Positions 7,894 through 17,611 of a stretch of DNA of 64,000 bases are shown in pieces. This DNA is from Bog-473 sp963753115 (lineage in GTDB: Bacteria; Actinomycetota; Acidimicrobiia; Acidimicrobiales; RAAP-2), in contig CAVWBB010000003.1 in assembly GCA_963753115.1 (NCBI GenBank), positions 62,001-126,000 on the forward strand. The letters run 5' to 3'. The notes under the pieces are model-generated. The model made no database searches, had not been told where the DNA came from, and was given only the letters and a program-made list of their open reading frames with translations. Each line of letters starts with the position of its first letter. Within the stretch, counting starts at the first letter, position 1. A program made the position numbers and the translations under genes.

Positions 7894-8747
7894 TCATCCG
7901 GCCCCGAGGACACGGTGCAGCGCAGCCCCGGCCCTCCGTCCCGCCTCCTCGGGCGGGAGTGCATGGAGCACATCGGAGAACACCTCGACCCCGATCGGAG
8001 CCGTCGTGCCGGTGGCGCGGAGATCCGCCAGCAGGGTGGGCAGCGCCAGTTCGCCGTCGCCCGGCAGAAGCCTCTCGTGCAGCGTGGCGTGGAGCGGTTC
8101 GGACTCCGCCGCGGCCGGCGCATCGCAGAGCTGCACGCCGAGAATGGACGCGCCCGGAATGGAGCGCAGCAGCGCCCCGTCGGGGTCGCTCCGGAAGTAG
8201 TGCCAGGCGTCGAGCATGATCCCGCCGTTGGGCCTGTCCGCCGCGCGCACGAGATCCCAGGCCGTCGCCAGATCGGGGATGCGGGACCACGGGAGGAATT
8301 CGACGTGCACGAGCAGCCCGCGCTCCGCTGCCCGGTCGCACAGTCCTGCGAAGGCCGCAGCCGCTTCGTCGGGTGACCATGAGCCACCGAAGACGTCGAC
8401 GGCGTTGAGCGAGCGCGCCCCGACGGCCTCGGCGACATCGAAGAGCGCTCGCTCACCAAACTGGAAGATCCGCTCAGCATCGTGCTCGACCGGAATGTGG
8501 ACCTCGGATGCGCCGGGCAGCCACCACCAGGCGGGGTCGAGTTCGCCGATCGACAGGCCGTGGTCGTCAAGCAGCAGGCGGATGTCGCTGTCATACAGCC
8601 CCCGTCGCGGGCGACCTGGTAATCGCGCCCCCACAGCGAGATACCGGAAAACCCGCCGGCCTCGGCGGCGCCCAGTCGCTCCCGGAAGGAGACGCCGGCC
8701 CGCAGCGTGCCCGAACAGAGCACGCCGTCGCCTGGGCCGAGCCTCAC
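7894..8747 (-). CDS. Sugar phosphate isomerase/epimerase-like TIM barrel protein, frame broken
   Basis: A protein with the xylose isomerase-like TIM barrel fold. The N-terminal part starts at GTG 8747 (RLGPGDGVLCSGTL, then ISLWGRDYQVARDG), and the remainder (LYDSDIRLLLDDHGLSIGEL onward) is one frame away. The join is a run of five G in the gene sense at 8599-8603; a sixth G would restore VARDGG-LYDSD. The remaining body has the family's strand ends VHVEFLPW, GGIMLDAWHYFRSD and GVEVFSDVL, with Glu/Asp/His metal-ligand candidates. A GGAAGG ribosome-binding site precedes the GTG. It is divergent from the amidohydrolase, so the two may belong to one catabolic locus. The substrate is unknown. Confidence 0.82.
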
Positions 8748-8828
8748 GGGGCCGCCTTCCGGCGTTGACGGCCCGGCATCGGGGTGCCCCACCGCCGTGC
8801 TCGGGTTCTGATCACTATCGTTCCCTCC

Positions 8829-10133
8829 GTGCCAGAGAACGGTACCGGAGCCGCGTCCGGAGCTCACGAGAGCGGCGCCCCCGTGCGACGGCTCGTCCTG
8901 CGCAACGCCACCGTGGTGGACGCCGATGGCGCCCGCCCGGGGAGCGACGTCGTGATCGAGGATCGCCACATCGCCGCCGTGCGCCGCCATGCGGCGGTCG
9001 AGACCGGTCCGGGGGACCGGGTGGTCGACCTCGACGGGCGCACCGTCATGCCGGGCATGGTGAGCAGCCACTTCCACGCCACCTACAACGAGCTTGGGTC
9101 CAAGGCGGCCCCGTTCGGACTGGAGGAGCCGCCGGCGCTGCAGGCCGTCAGGGCGGCGCACCACCTCGAGCTGTTGCTGCGCAGCGGATTCACCGGCGCG
9201 GTGAGCGCTGGTGCGCCTTTCGCCATCGATGCGTCCATGAAGGCTGCCATCGCCGAAGGCCTCTTCCCGGGTCCTCGGCTGATGGCCGGGAGCCGTGATG
9301 TCAGCACCACTGGCCATGCGGGCGACAAGAGTTTCCCGTGGTACTGGGACGTCGGCGCCCGCGGCGCCATCAACCGCTCCGACGGGCCCAGCGAGTTTCG
9401 CCGCGCCGTACGCGACGAGATCAAGCAAGGCGCGCAGATCATCAAGATGTTCGTGACCGGAGGGCACGGCACGGTGGCGCCAAGCGAGCAGACCGAGATG
9501 ACTCCCGAAGAGATCACAGCGGGGATCGAGGCTGCGCACCAACGCGGCGCGCTCGTGCGCGGGCACATCGCCAACCGCGACGCCATCCACATGGCGCTCG
9601 ATGCCGGTATCGACGTGGTCGACCACGGTGACGGGCTCGACGCGCTGGCCATCGAGCGCATGGTCGAGCTGGGCACCTTCCTCGTCCCGAGCCAGCTCTT
9701 CCCGGTGCGCTTCGCCGAGATGATGGGCGGGGGTGGGCTCGGGTTCACCGCCGCCATGGGTGAGGACATCGAGCGCTCGCTCGCCATGCTGCCCAAGGCC
9801 AACGCGGCCGGAGTGAAGCTGCTGTGCGGCGACGATTACGGAGCCATCAGCCTGCCGCACGGCCGGTACGCGGACGAGCTCGAGTTCTATGTGAAGGAGG
9901 CGGGCATCCCGCCCCTCGACGTGATCCGCTGGGCCACCCGGAACGGGGCCGACCTCATGGGCCGCGCCCACGAGCTGGGCTCGGTGCGGGAGGGCTACCT
10001 GGCCGACCTACTGGTCGTCGACGGCGACCCGCTGGCCGACATTGGCATCTTGCAGGACCAGGTCAAGCTGCTGGCCATCATGAAGGGCGGCACGCTCGTC
10101 AAGGACGACCTCGGCCCGCTCGCCTCCGGCTGA
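8829..10133 (+). CDS. Amidohydrolase family protein (imidazolonepropionase-like)
   Basis: A metal-dependent hydrolase of the amidohydrolase superfamily. The N-terminal beta-sandwich strand reads LRNATVVDADGARPG. The first metal motif appears as SHFHATYNE. The likely metal-bridging lysine lies in IIKMFVTGGHG. The other ligands are His in RGHIANRD and VVDHGD, and Asp in CGDDYGA. The C-terminus closes with GSVREGYLADLLVVDGDPL, the typical return to the sandwich domain. Three in-frame GTG starts (8784, 8829, 8883) are possible; 8829 is used here with low certainty. It is followed 21 bp later by the small monooxygenase and then by the methyltransferase. Confidence 0.88.
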   Translation: MPENGTGAASGAHESGAPVRRLVLRNATVVDADGARPGSDVVIEDRHIAAVRRHAAVETGPGDRVVDLDGRTVMPGMVSSHFHATYNELGSKAAPFGLEEPPALQAVRAAHHLELLLRSGFTGAVSAGAPFAIDASMKAAIAEGLFPGPRLMAGSRDVSTTGHAGDKSFPWYWDVGARGAINRSDGPSEFRRAVRDEIKQGAQIIKMFVTGGHGTVAPSEQTEMTPEEITAGIEAAHQRGALVRGHIANRDAIHMALDAGIDVVDHGDGLDALAIERMVELGTFLVPSQLFPVRFAEMMGGGGLGFTAAMGEDIERSLAMLPKANAAGVKLLCGDDYGAISLPHGRYADELEFYVKEAGIPPLDVIRWATRNGADLMGRAHELGSVREGYLADLLVVDGDPLADIGILQDQVKLLAIMKGGTLVKDDLGPLASG

Positions 10134-10154
10134 GGGCGCCGCTACCCTCGCCGC

Positions 10155-10469
10155 ATGATCATCATCGCCGGATCGCTCAGTTTCGACCCTGCGGACCGGG
10201 AGGACGTGCTCGCCAGCCTGGCTGAGGTGACCGAGGCCAGCCGACGGGACGCCGGTTGCCTCGAGTACTTCTGGGGAGAGGATCTCGAAGCGTCCAACAC
10301 GTTCCGCTTCTTCGAATGCTGGGAGTCGCAGGAGCTGCTCGACGCGCATCTCGCCGCACCACACGAGGTCGCCTTCGGGGAACGCAACCTGCAGCGCATC
10401 ACGGGCGCGACGGCGTCCTTCTATCAGGCGTCGCCCACTGCCCCCGTCGGCGTCCCCGCCGCCGGCTGA
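10155..10469 (+). CDS. Antibiotic biosynthesis monooxygenase-fold (quinol monooxygenase-like) protein
   Basis: A 104-residue ferredoxin-like alpha/beta-barrel protein of the ABM family. The features are the opening strand IIIAGSLSFDP, the helix DREDVLASLAEVTEASR, the Cys-containing turn RDAGCLEYFW, and the signature FRFFECWESQELLDAHLAAPH, which carries the family's Trp and the helix leading to the dimer interface. Members oxidise quinols or polyketide intermediates without a cofactor, or are heme-degrading; which applies here is unknown. It sits directly after the amidohydrolase, suggesting one transcript. Confidence 0.88.
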   Translation: MIIIAGSLSFDPADREDVLASLAEVTEASRRDAGCLEYFWGEDLEASNTFRFFECWESQELLDAHLAAPHEVAFGERNLQRITGATASFYQASPTAPVGVPAAG

Positions 10470-10506
10470 GCGTGGCCGCGGACCGAAGACCGGAACACCG
10501 GCACCC

Positions 10507-11487
10507 GTGAGCGAATCGCCACACGCCGTCATGCGACTCGGCGCGCAGGCCGTTGATGCCCTGCCGCCGCGCCTGCGGCGCTCGGTGCGTTCCGCCCTGG
10601 GGCGTCCCGGCCCGCGACCCGTCGCCCTGGACGAGCTCGACGAGGTGCTGGCCCGCGCCACGGCGCTCATGGGACCCGCCCCCGACGAGGCGCGCGAGCT
10701 GCTCGACGGGATCGTCCTGGCTCTCCCATCGGCGCCGCCCGCCGATCCGTTCTCGGACGCCTACCGCGAGTGGTCCTGGGACCTCTACCGTGCCATCTCG
10801 GGACGCGCCGACTACGACACCGAGCACGAGGCCTCGCCGTTCGATCCGGCCCTCGCGCGCGAGCGCCCCTTTCCGTATCAGACCGGTTCGCTGGCGCTGG
10901 TCGGGCGCGACCTCGTCGCCCGGGGCCACCTGCTCGAGTGCCTGGCCGATGCCGTGCCGCCGCAGTCGGGACCGCGACGAGTCGTCGAATTCGGGCCGGG
11001 GTGGGGCAACCTCACCCGCGATCTGGTGGCCACGGGGCTGGACGTCACCGCCGTGGAGCTCGATCCCAAGTTCTGCGATCTGATCGCGCACCGGTGCAAC
11101 GGTCCCGGCCGGGTCGCCGTGGCGCAGGGAGACATGCTCGGATTCGTCGCCGAAGAGCCGTACGACGCCGCAGTGTTCTTCGAGAGCTTTCATCACTGCG
11201 CCGACCACGTCACCATGCTGCGCCGACTGCACGACATCGTGCGTCCCGGCGGCGCGGTGCTCTTCGCCTCGGAGCCGATTCAGAACATGGACTACTCGTG
11301 GGGCCCGCGGCTCGACGGGCTGTCGGTCTGGTCGAGCCGGACCTACGGCTGGCTCGAGCTCGGTTTCGACTGCGTCTACTTCGACGCAGTCCTCGCTCGC
11401 ACCGGCTGGTCGGCTCGGCGCTGCCGGTTGGGAGTCGGGGCCAGCGAGACCGATGTGCTGGTAGCCCTGGCCGCGCCGGACGCCTGA
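10507..11487 (+). CDS. Class I SAM-dependent methyltransferase
   Basis: A 326-residue protein whose C-terminal two-thirds is a Rossmann-type methyltransferase domain. Motif I is VVEFGPGWGNLTRDL, with the acidic end of strand 2 in VTAVELDPKF. Motif IV-like FFESFHHC and post-motif VRPGGAVLFASEPI follow in order. The N-terminal 120 residues are helical and Arg-rich and may bind the substrate. The start is the GTG at 10507. The acceptor cannot be read from sequence; proteins of this type often act on lipids or sugars, which would fit the neighbouring acyltransferase, but that is speculation. It converges with the acyltransferase, with 13 bp between the two stops. Confidence 0.88.
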   Translation: MSESPHAVMRLGAQAVDALPPRLRRSVRSALGRPGPRPVALDELDEVLARATALMGPAPDEARELLDGIVLALPSAPPADPFSDAYREWSWDLYRAISGRADYDTEHEASPFDPALARERPFPYQTGSLALVGRDLVARGHLLECLADAVPPQSGPRRVVEFGPGWGNLTRDLVATGLDVTAVELDPKFCDLIAHRCNGPGRVAVAQGDMLGFVAEEPYDAAVFFESFHHCADHVTMLRRLHDIVRPGGAVLFASEPIQNMDYSWGPRLDGLSVWSSRTYGWLELGFDCVYFDAVLARTGWSARRCRLGVGASETDVLVALAAPDA

Positions 11488-11500
11488 GCAACCTCGAGCT

Positions 11501-13642
11501 CTACTGCGGGGCGAAGAACCGGGGGAGCGCTCCGTTCGGGACACTCGCCCCGTTCGTCTTCGCCTCCTGCAGGTGGCCGAGGTCCATCCAGTACGGGAGG
11601 ATCGCCGGCGCCAGGTAGTCGCCCCCCGCTCCGGGTTGCATGGCGAAATGGCTCCCGTCGCTCTGGCGGACAGGGACGCCGTCGAGGTCCTCGGTATACG
11701 TGCCGCCCGGGCACACGTAGGAGTTCAGGTCCTGCACATAGACCTGGTCCGGATGCCGAGCCGCCACCTTGCGCAGCAGGTCGTTGTAGGCCGCCTGCCG
11801 GGCAGCGCTGTCCTGCGGCCACGGGGCGCCGTCGGGTTGCTCGCCCGTGCTCTGGCAGGGCTTGGTCATGAAGACCATGAGCGCGCCCTTCGCCGTGGCG
11901 ATCTGCACCGCCTTCTCGAGTTGTCTCTCCACGTACGCGGCGAACGTCGGGTGCAAAATGTTGGTCATGTGCCCGCGGTAGAGGCGGTCGAGGATTTCGC
12001 CGCCGCCGGCCAGGAGCACCACCACGTTCGGCTGCAACTGCGTGACCCAGTCGGTCCAGGCAGTGGTCCAGGCCTGGCAGGGCACGTCTTGACTGGGGCC
12101 GAAGACACCGCCCGGCGGGCACGTGGCGGTTTGGGGGTCCGGGGTGCAGGGCGCGCCGACGATGAAGGTCCCGCCGGACTGCTCGCCAGTCGTCCCGTCG
12201 GCCACGCCGCACCCGAGGATCCCCTCGTTGAGCAGGTGGAGGTCGTCGTACCTCGCCGGGTGGGCCTCTACGGCGGCTTCCAACCCGATGCCGAGCGTCA
12301 GGGCCTGCGAGTCGCCGACGAGGAGGACCCGGGTCGGCGTGGCGGCGTACGCCGCGGGCACGGTGCCGGTGACGGCGGTCGCTGGGACGGTCCCGGTCGC
12401 GGCCGCACCGGTGGCGATGGTGTCGACCGCAGGCATGGTGGCGAGGACGATGGCCAGCACCACTATGCCGACCGCGGGCAGCGTGAAGACCTGGGCCCGG
12501 AAGCGCGTGAAGAAGGTGCCCTGGCGGATCGGCCGCTCGACGAGGAAGAAGGAGAGCATCGCCACACCGATGGTCGGAATCACCCGGACCACGAAGAGTG
12601 GCCATGGGCTCAGCCCGGTCCGCTCCTCGTTGATGAAGGTGAAGAGCGGGAAGTGCCAGAGGTACATGCCGTACGAGATGCGGCCGATGAAGGTGAAGGG
12701 GGCCAACGAGAGCAGCCGGGCCACGGGGGAGTACTGGGCACAGGACACGCTGAGGAGGACCGCGGCGGTGGCGAGGGCGGCCAGCAGAAACCCGCCGTGA
12801 TAGGTGAGGGCATCGGCGGACGACACCTTGAGGAGCAGCACGGTGCTGACGGCGAGACCGATGAAGCCGACGGCGGTCAACATGAGGCGGCCCCCCGGCG
12901 TGCGCGCCTGCCAGTTGCCCTCGTCACCCTTCCGCGTGCGCTCGGCCCACATGCGCAGGCCCACCGCCAGGGTGGCACCGACCAGGACGGACTGCGCATG
13001 GGTGTCGGTTCCGAAGTACAGGCGGTTGATGTCGGTAGGGCTGTAGAGGAACGCCATCTCGAGAGCTGAGGCCAGCACGCCGGTCACGGCGACGATGAGC
13101 AACGCGCGCAGCGAGCCCCAGATCTTGAACACCGCGAGGAAGACCAGCGGCCACACCAGGTAGAACTGCTCCTCGACCGCAAGGGACCACGTGTGGATCA
13201 GTGGCGAGGTCAGACCCGTCATGTGGAAGTAGTCGGAGCCCGAAAAGATGAAGTGCCAGTTGGCGAAGTAGAACAGCGCAGAGAGCGAGTCGCCGCGCAG
13301 GGTCGGATAGGTCCCGGCGGGGACGAAGGCCCCGTAGAGGACGGCGACACCGATCAGCATCACGAAAAGGGCCGGCAACAGCCGCCGGGCACGGCGGGCC
13401 CAGAACGCCCCGAGTTTGATGGTGCCTCGCTTGCGCCACTCCACGATCAAGAGGGACGTGATGAGGAACCCCGAGAGGGCGAAGAAGCTGTCGAGGAAGA
13501 AGAAGCCGCCCGCGGTCAGGTAGACGCCTCCGTGCACGCCCAGGATCCCGAGCAGGGCGACGCCCCTGATCCCGTCGAGGGCCGGCAGGTAGGCGAGCGT
13601 GGCTCCCTTGCGCGGAGCGTCGGGAGAGACGCGAGCAGCCAT
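11501..13642 (-). CDS. Membrane acyltransferase (OafA/YrhL type) with C-terminal SGNH domain
   Basis: A 713-residue protein that O-acylates cell-surface polysaccharides or lipids. The N-terminal 400 residues hold about ten membrane helices of the acyltransferase-3 family and begin LPALDGIRGVALLGILGVHGG, where the family's conserved Arg and His occur. LSGFLITSLLIVEW and the motif TWSLAVEEQFYLVWPL are also characteristic. After a Thr/Ala-rich linker (residues about 405-425), a periplasm-facing SGNH hydrolase-like domain starts with VLLVGDSQALTLG and ends with the catalytic Asp-His pair in SDGSHFAM. The fusion is the usual two-step arrangement: the membrane domain passes an acyl group across and the SGNH domain transfers it. 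The ATG at 13642 gives the full first helix. Confidence 0.93.
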   Translation of the reverse strand: MAARVSPDAPRKGATLAYLPALDGIRGVALLGILGVHGGVYLTAGGFFFLDSFFALSGFLITSLLIVEWRKRGTIKLGAFWARRARRLLPALFVMLIGVAVLYGAFVPAGTYPTLRGDSLSALFYFANWHFIFSGSDYFHMTGLTSPLIHTWSLAVEEQFYLVWPLVFLAVFKIWGSLRALLIVAVTGVLASALEMAFLYSPTDINRLYFGTDTHAQSVLVGATLAVGLRMWAERTRKGDEGNWQARTPGGRLMLTAVGFIGLAVSTVLLLKVSSADALTYHGGFLLAALATAAVLLSVSCAQYSPVARLLSLAPFTFIGRISYGMYLWHFPLFTFINEERTGLSPWPLFVVRVIPTIGVAMLSFFLVERPIRQGTFFTRFRAQVFTLPAVGIVVLAIVLATMPAVDTIATGAAATGTVPATAVTGTVPAAYAATPTRVLLVGDSQALTLGIGLEAAVEAHPARYDDLHLLNEGILGCGVADGTTGEQSGGTFIVGAPCTPDPQTATCPPGGVFGPSQDVPCQAWTTAWTDWVTQLQPNVVVLLAGGGEILDRLYRGHMTNILHPTFAAYVERQLEKAVQIATAKGALMVFMTKPCQSTGEQPDGAPWPQDSAARQAAYNDLLRKVAARHPDQVYVQDLNSYVCPGGTYTEDLDGVPVRQSDGSHFAMQPGAGGDYLAPAILPYWMDLGHLQEAKTNGASVPNGALPRFFAPQ

Positions 13643-13776
13643 TGTCCGGAGCGTACTGTCGGCTCGGCCGCTCCAGGTGTGCAGTCCCTGGCCAGCGGAC
13701 CGAGGTCCCTCAGGGAGCGCGCATCAGTAGAGTGACCGGCGCAACGGCCGGAGAGTCGTTCGCAAGGGGGCTGTCC

Positions 13777-15270
13777 ATGTCTTTGATCAGGCGACACGAT
13801 GCACTCGTGCCCAAGGGTGGAACCGCACTGGCGGCGCTGGTGGCGCTCGCCATCGTCATCCCGCTGATGCTGGCCGCGCCGGCGGGCGCCGCGACAGGGG
13901 CCTCGGCGACGGTGACCTTTCACACGGCGGCGACCCTCACCGGCCCGATCACGACGGGGCACATCGTCGAGCCCGAGTCCGCCCACCCCCTCGAGCTCGC
14001 CGCGAGCGGGTACGAGGAGCACGAGTACTTCGCTTCCGGGACCGCGACGGCGTTCAAGGCCGACTCCATGCCCAGCGATGGGAAGTGGACCGTCACGCCC
14101 ACGACGACCGCGGCGTACAAGACGAGGATCCTGGTGCGTCGACCCGTCAACCCCGCGCACTTCAACGGCACGGTCATCGTGGAGTGGATGAACGTGTCAG
14201 CCGGGGAGTCGAACCCCGATTGGGACTTCCTCAACCCGATGCTCATGCGCGACGGCTACGCCTACGTCGGGGTCTCGGCCCAGGCCCTCGGCGTCGACGG
14301 GGGACAGTCACTCCTCGGCACGCCCAACGCGGCGGGCGCGACGCCGACGGGTGGGTTGGTCGCGGGGGAGCCCGACCGCTACGGCACCCTGCATCACCCC
14401 GGCGATCAGTATTCGCTCGACATGTTCGCCCAGATCGGGCAGGCGCTCGACGCCCCGCAGCCGTCGGCACTCGGTGGCCTCAAGCCCAAGCACGTTCTGG
14501 CCATCGGCGAGTCCCAGTCCGCCTTCTACCTGACCACGTTCGCCGATGTCGTGCAGCCCCGGACCAACGTCTTCGACGGCATCTTCATTCACAGCCGGGG
14601 TGGCTCGGGTGCCTCGCTCACGGGATCGTCGATCAAATCGAGCAACGGGCCGGACAATCTGCGCATCCGCACCGACCTGAAGGTCCCGGTCTTCATGTCC
14701 GAGACCCAGACCGACCTGATACAGCTGGGCTACGCCCCCGCGCAGCAACCGAACACGGCCAAGATCCGCACCTGGGAGATCGCCGGCACGTCGCACGCCG
14801 ACGCGTACTTCGTTGGCGCGGCGTCCAGCATCCTCGGCTGCACCACACCGGTGAACAGCGGCCCGCAGCACAACGTCCTCCAGGCGGAGTTCACCGCGTT
14901 CGACAAGTGGGTGGACAACGGCACGCCACCGCCGAGCCCGCCCCCCTTCAAGCTGTCCAGCACCCATCCGGCGACGCTGGCTCTCGATGCGCACGGCAAC
15001 GTGATCGGGGGGGTGCGGACGCCGTCGGTCGACGTCCCGGTCTCCACCCTGAGCGGCGCGCCGCCTGCCGGGGCCACCCCGATCTGCTCCCTCTTCGGCT
15101 CGACGGTCGCCTTCACCCCGGCCCAGCTGACGAGCCTCTACGGGACCAAGGCCAACTACATCGCCGCCTACACCAAGAGCCTCGACAAGGCCATTGCCTC
15201 GGGCTTCATCCTCAGCGCGGACAAGGCCTCGCTGCTGGCGCAGGCCGAGCAGGTCCAGTTCCCCAGCTGA
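13777..15270 (+). CDS. Secreted alpha/beta hydrolase domain protein
   Basis: A 497-residue exported protein. A signal peptide is clear: basic MSLIRRHDALVPKG, the hydrophobic core LAALVALAIVIPLML, then AAPAGAATGA with an Ala-X-Ala cleavage site near residue 40. The mature part matches the actinobacterial alpha/beta-hydrolase domain family: TVIVEWMNVSAGESNPDWD near the start, then HVLAIGESQSAFYLTTF, where the nucleophile elbow G-E-S-Q-S provides the probable Ser, and RTWEIAGTSHADAY, which supplies a likely catalytic His. The ATG at 13777 is chosen over upstream possibilities because an AAGGGGG ribosome-binding site precedes it and the signal peptide starts there. The substrate is unknown; an ester or lactone is likely. 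Confidence 0.88.
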   Translation: MSLIRRHDALVPKGGTALAALVALAIVIPLMLAAPAGAATGASATVTFHTAATLTGPITTGHIVEPESAHPLELAASGYEEHEYFASGTATAFKADSMPSDGKWTVTPTTTAAYKTRILVRRPVNPAHFNGTVIVEWMNVSAGESNPDWDFLNPMLMRDGYAYVGVSAQALGVDGGQSLLGTPNAAGATPTGGLVAGEPDRYGTLHHPGDQYSLDMFAQIGQALDAPQPSALGGLKPKHVLAIGESQSAFYLTTFADVVQPRTNVFDGIFIHSRGGSGASLTGSSIKSSNGPDNLRIRTDLKVPVFMSETQTDLIQLGYAPAQQPNTAKIRTWEIAGTSHADAYFVGAASSILGCTTPVNSGPQHNVLQAEFTAFDKWVDNGTPPPSPPPFKLSSTHPATLALDAHGNVIGGVRTPSVDVPVSTLSGAPPAGATPICSLFGSTVAFTPAQLTSLYGTKANYIAAYTKSLDKAIASGFILSADKASLLAQAEQVQFPS

Positions 15271-15289
15271 CGGAGTCGACCGCGCCGAG

Positions 15290-15928
15290 TCAGCGGCGCC
15301 CGGCCAACGCAGCGAAGGCCACCGGCGGCCCCGCCCGCAGGCGGCCGAGGATCGCCTCGGCGCCCGCCGCGGGTGAGGTCGTCGACGTGTCGACCTCCAG
15401 GTCGTAGATGCCCGGGTCGTGTACCGCCCGTTCCCAGCGGCGCACGATGTCGGGAATCGCGCCGTTGGGCTCGCTCCTGACGTAGTCAGCACTGCTGGCA
15501 TCCCGCCGGGACATGACCACCTCGACCGGGCAGCGCACGCCCACGAAGTAGGCCGGCAGCGCGCGGAGTTCCTGTGCCACCCTGGGCAGGATCCCCAACG
15601 GTTGTGCGTAGTCGTCGTGATGCCCGACGTCGACGACGACCCGCAGCCCCGAGCGACTCCATGCCAGGACCGCTGCGTAGAGCGCGTCGAACAGCGTCAC
15701 GACGGCCTCCTCGAGGTCGGGCCGTTCCCCGCCCGGCCGCAGGCCGATGCCGGGCCGCAACGGCGTCGGTGTCACGCGCGCCATGGCATCGACCCCGAAG
15801 TTGAGCCATGGTGCACCCGCACCCGCACCCGCACCCGCACCCGCACCCGCGGACGCCTGCAGCGCGCCCGCCAGGCTCGATTTGCCCGAGCGCGGCGCCC
15901 CGTTCAGGACCACGATGGTCCCGGGCAT
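15290..15928 (-). CDS. Chloramphenicol phosphotransferase-like P-loop kinase
   Basis: A 212-residue P-loop protein resembling the chloramphenicol phosphotransferase (CPT) family. The Walker A loop is GAPRSGKSS at residues 9-17. Other conserved parts are NFGVDAMARVTP, the switch-like VVVDVGHHDDYAQPL, and YFVGVRCPVEVVMSRRDA with its Arg-rich lid. CPT enzymes phosphorylate small alcohols; whether this one modifies an antibiotic is unknown. Between the Walker A helix and the next strand, a tract of alternating Gly-Ala (about 12 residues) is encoded by a six-copy GCACCC repeat. The gene lies 26 bp downstream of the phosphoesterase on the same strand. Confidence 0.78.
   Translation of the reverse strand: MPGTIVVLNGAPRSGKSSLAGALQASAGAGAGAGAGAGAPWLNFGVDAMARVTPTPLRPGIGLRPGGERPDLEEAVVTLFDALYAAVLAWSRSGLRVVVDVGHHDDYAQPLGILPRVAQELRALPAYFVGVRCPVEVVMSRRDASSADYVRSEPNGAIPDIVRRWERAVHDPGIYDLEVDTSTTSPAAGAEAILGRLRAGPPVAFAALAGRR
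15813..15850. repeat. GCACCC hexanucleotide microsatellite, six copies
   Basis: Six perfect copies of GCACCC plus two bases, inside the CPT-like gene. On the coding strand they encode an alternating Gly-Ala tract directly after the P-loop helix. The repeat length being a multiple of three means copy-number changes would preserve the frame. Confidence 0.9.
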
Positions 15929-15954
15929 GCATCCCGCGGAAGTCGTCGTGTCGC

Positions 15955-17499
15955 TCAGACCGTCTCCTGCCGCGGCATCGACTGGACCGCCGGGACGGGG
16001 TAGTTCGGCATGGCGCTCGAGGGCGCCGCCTCCAGGACGGACGTGCTCGTGCAGCCCTCGGCCAGCACGTCGGCCATCTGGTCCTTCGATGTGCTGGGCA
16101 GCTTGGGCAGGGTCGGGTCGCTGCGCTTCGGGTGCAGCGTGGACGTCAGGTCGCCCGCCGTGTGGCGGCGCCAAGCCGAGATATTGGGCGCCTTCACGCC
16201 GAAGCGCTCCTCCAGGAAGCGCAACTGCGAGGTGTGGTCGAACACCTCCGATGCCACGTGCCCCCCGCGGCTGAAGGGCGAGAGCACGAGCATCGGCACT
16301 CGGAAACTCATGCCGATCGGCCCGCCCGTCCCGTCGGTGTCGTCGGGCAACGGCGAGACCGTGAGGTACTCGCCGGGGGTCCCCTTCGGCGCCACCGGCG
16401 GCACCACGTGGTCGAAGAAGCCGTCGTTCTCGTCGTACATGTGGAACAGCACCGTCTTCGACCACACCTCGGGATTGGCCACCAGCGCGGCGAGCACCTG
16501 GCTGGTGTACCACTCGCCGAGCGCCGGCGGCGACGACGGGTGCTCGTCGTAGCCGAGCGGCGGGATGATCCAGCTGACGGCGGGCAGCTGTCCCGGCGTT
16601 GATGTCGCTCACGAAGTCGTTGGGATACAGCGGCAGGAAGGCCTTCTGGTACAGCGCCGAGGTGGGGTTCTTGTACTGGCTGAAGTAGGGAAGGATGGCG
16701 TCGCTCAGGATGCCGTACTTCTGGAAGGCCGCCGGCTCGTAGAGGGTGCCGGTCGGGTTGTAGACCTTCCAGCTCACGCCCGCGTCCTCCAGCACCTCGG
16801 GCATGGTGTCCCAGTGCACGCTGTCGACAGCGTCCGATGACCCGTTTGTGATGACACGGGCCCGCCCGCGGCCCCCGTGGGATCGATGGTGCCCGAGAGC
16901 GCCATGAGGCGGTTCGGGTGCGTCGGTCCCAGCACCGAGCAGTGGTAGTTGTCGCAGATGGTGAAGGCGTCGGCCAGCGCGTAGTAGAAGGGAAGGTCCT
17001 GGCGGCGGTAGTAGCCCATGGTGAGCACGCCGTGCTCGGGCCCCTGGTACGCCGACTGCACGTGCGTGCTGACGAAGGCCGTGTTCGTCCCCTTCGCCCA
17101 GCTCATGTGCTCCGCCGGCCAGCCGTGGTCGAGGTCGTTGGTGCACTCGCCGATGCCCGACGAGGTGTCGAGATGGAAGGGGAGCAGCGTCTTGTCGCGC
17201 CCGCCGGGCCAGGCCTGGGCGAAGTTGCCGAGCTTGCCGTGCGGGTGGTCGTCGAAGCCGCGCACCCCTGGATACGTGCCGTAGTAGTGGTCGAAGGAGC
17301 GGTTCTCCTGCATCAAGAAGACGACGTGCTCAATGGCGCCGAGGTCCGAACCGGCCGGCTTCGTGCGGGCAGCGAGCTGCGCCATGGCGGCGCCGGCGCC
17401 CTGTCCCTGGCTCGCCGCGGCCAAAATGGCGCCGCCGCCGGTCGCCAGCGCTGCGGCCAGCATGGTGCGGCGGTCGAACCGCGCGCGGTCGAGGCTCAT
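15955..17499 (-). CDS. Tat-exported phosphoesterase (acid phosphatase/phospholipase C type), frame broken twice
   Basis: A secreted phosphoesterase of the alkaline-phosphatase-like superfamily that includes bacterial phospholipase C and acid phosphatases. The N-terminus carries a Tat signal (FDRRTMLAAALATGGG) with cleavage probably after about residue 38. The family signature IEHVVFLMQENRSFDHYYG, containing the metal-binding Glu-Asn, follows. Later come NDLDHGWPAEHMSWAKG, TDGTGGPIGMSFRVPMLVLSP and FDHTSQLRFLEERFG. Two single-base changes split it: a missing base at about 16855 (GPV-VITNG) and an extra base at 16591 (INAG-QLPAVSW). Repairing both gives one protein of about 515 residues, the expected length. 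It probably hydrolyses phosphodiesters outside the membrane. Confidence 0.88.
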
Positions 17500-17611
17500 G
17501 GTTGCTCCTTCACGTGTCGTCCCCTCACGTGGGCCCCCCGGCCCCTGTTCTCCTGCACCGCCCGCATGCGTCCCCGCGTGGGCCGGTTCTCCCCGTCGCC
17601 CTACGCGTCCC

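Noticed and set aside
7125..9971. A 948-codon open frame on the minus strand
   Set aside because: Most of it is antisense to the amidohydrolase and DUF1345 genes. Only a short piece near 8605-8747 is real, as the N-terminus of the TIM-barrel protein.
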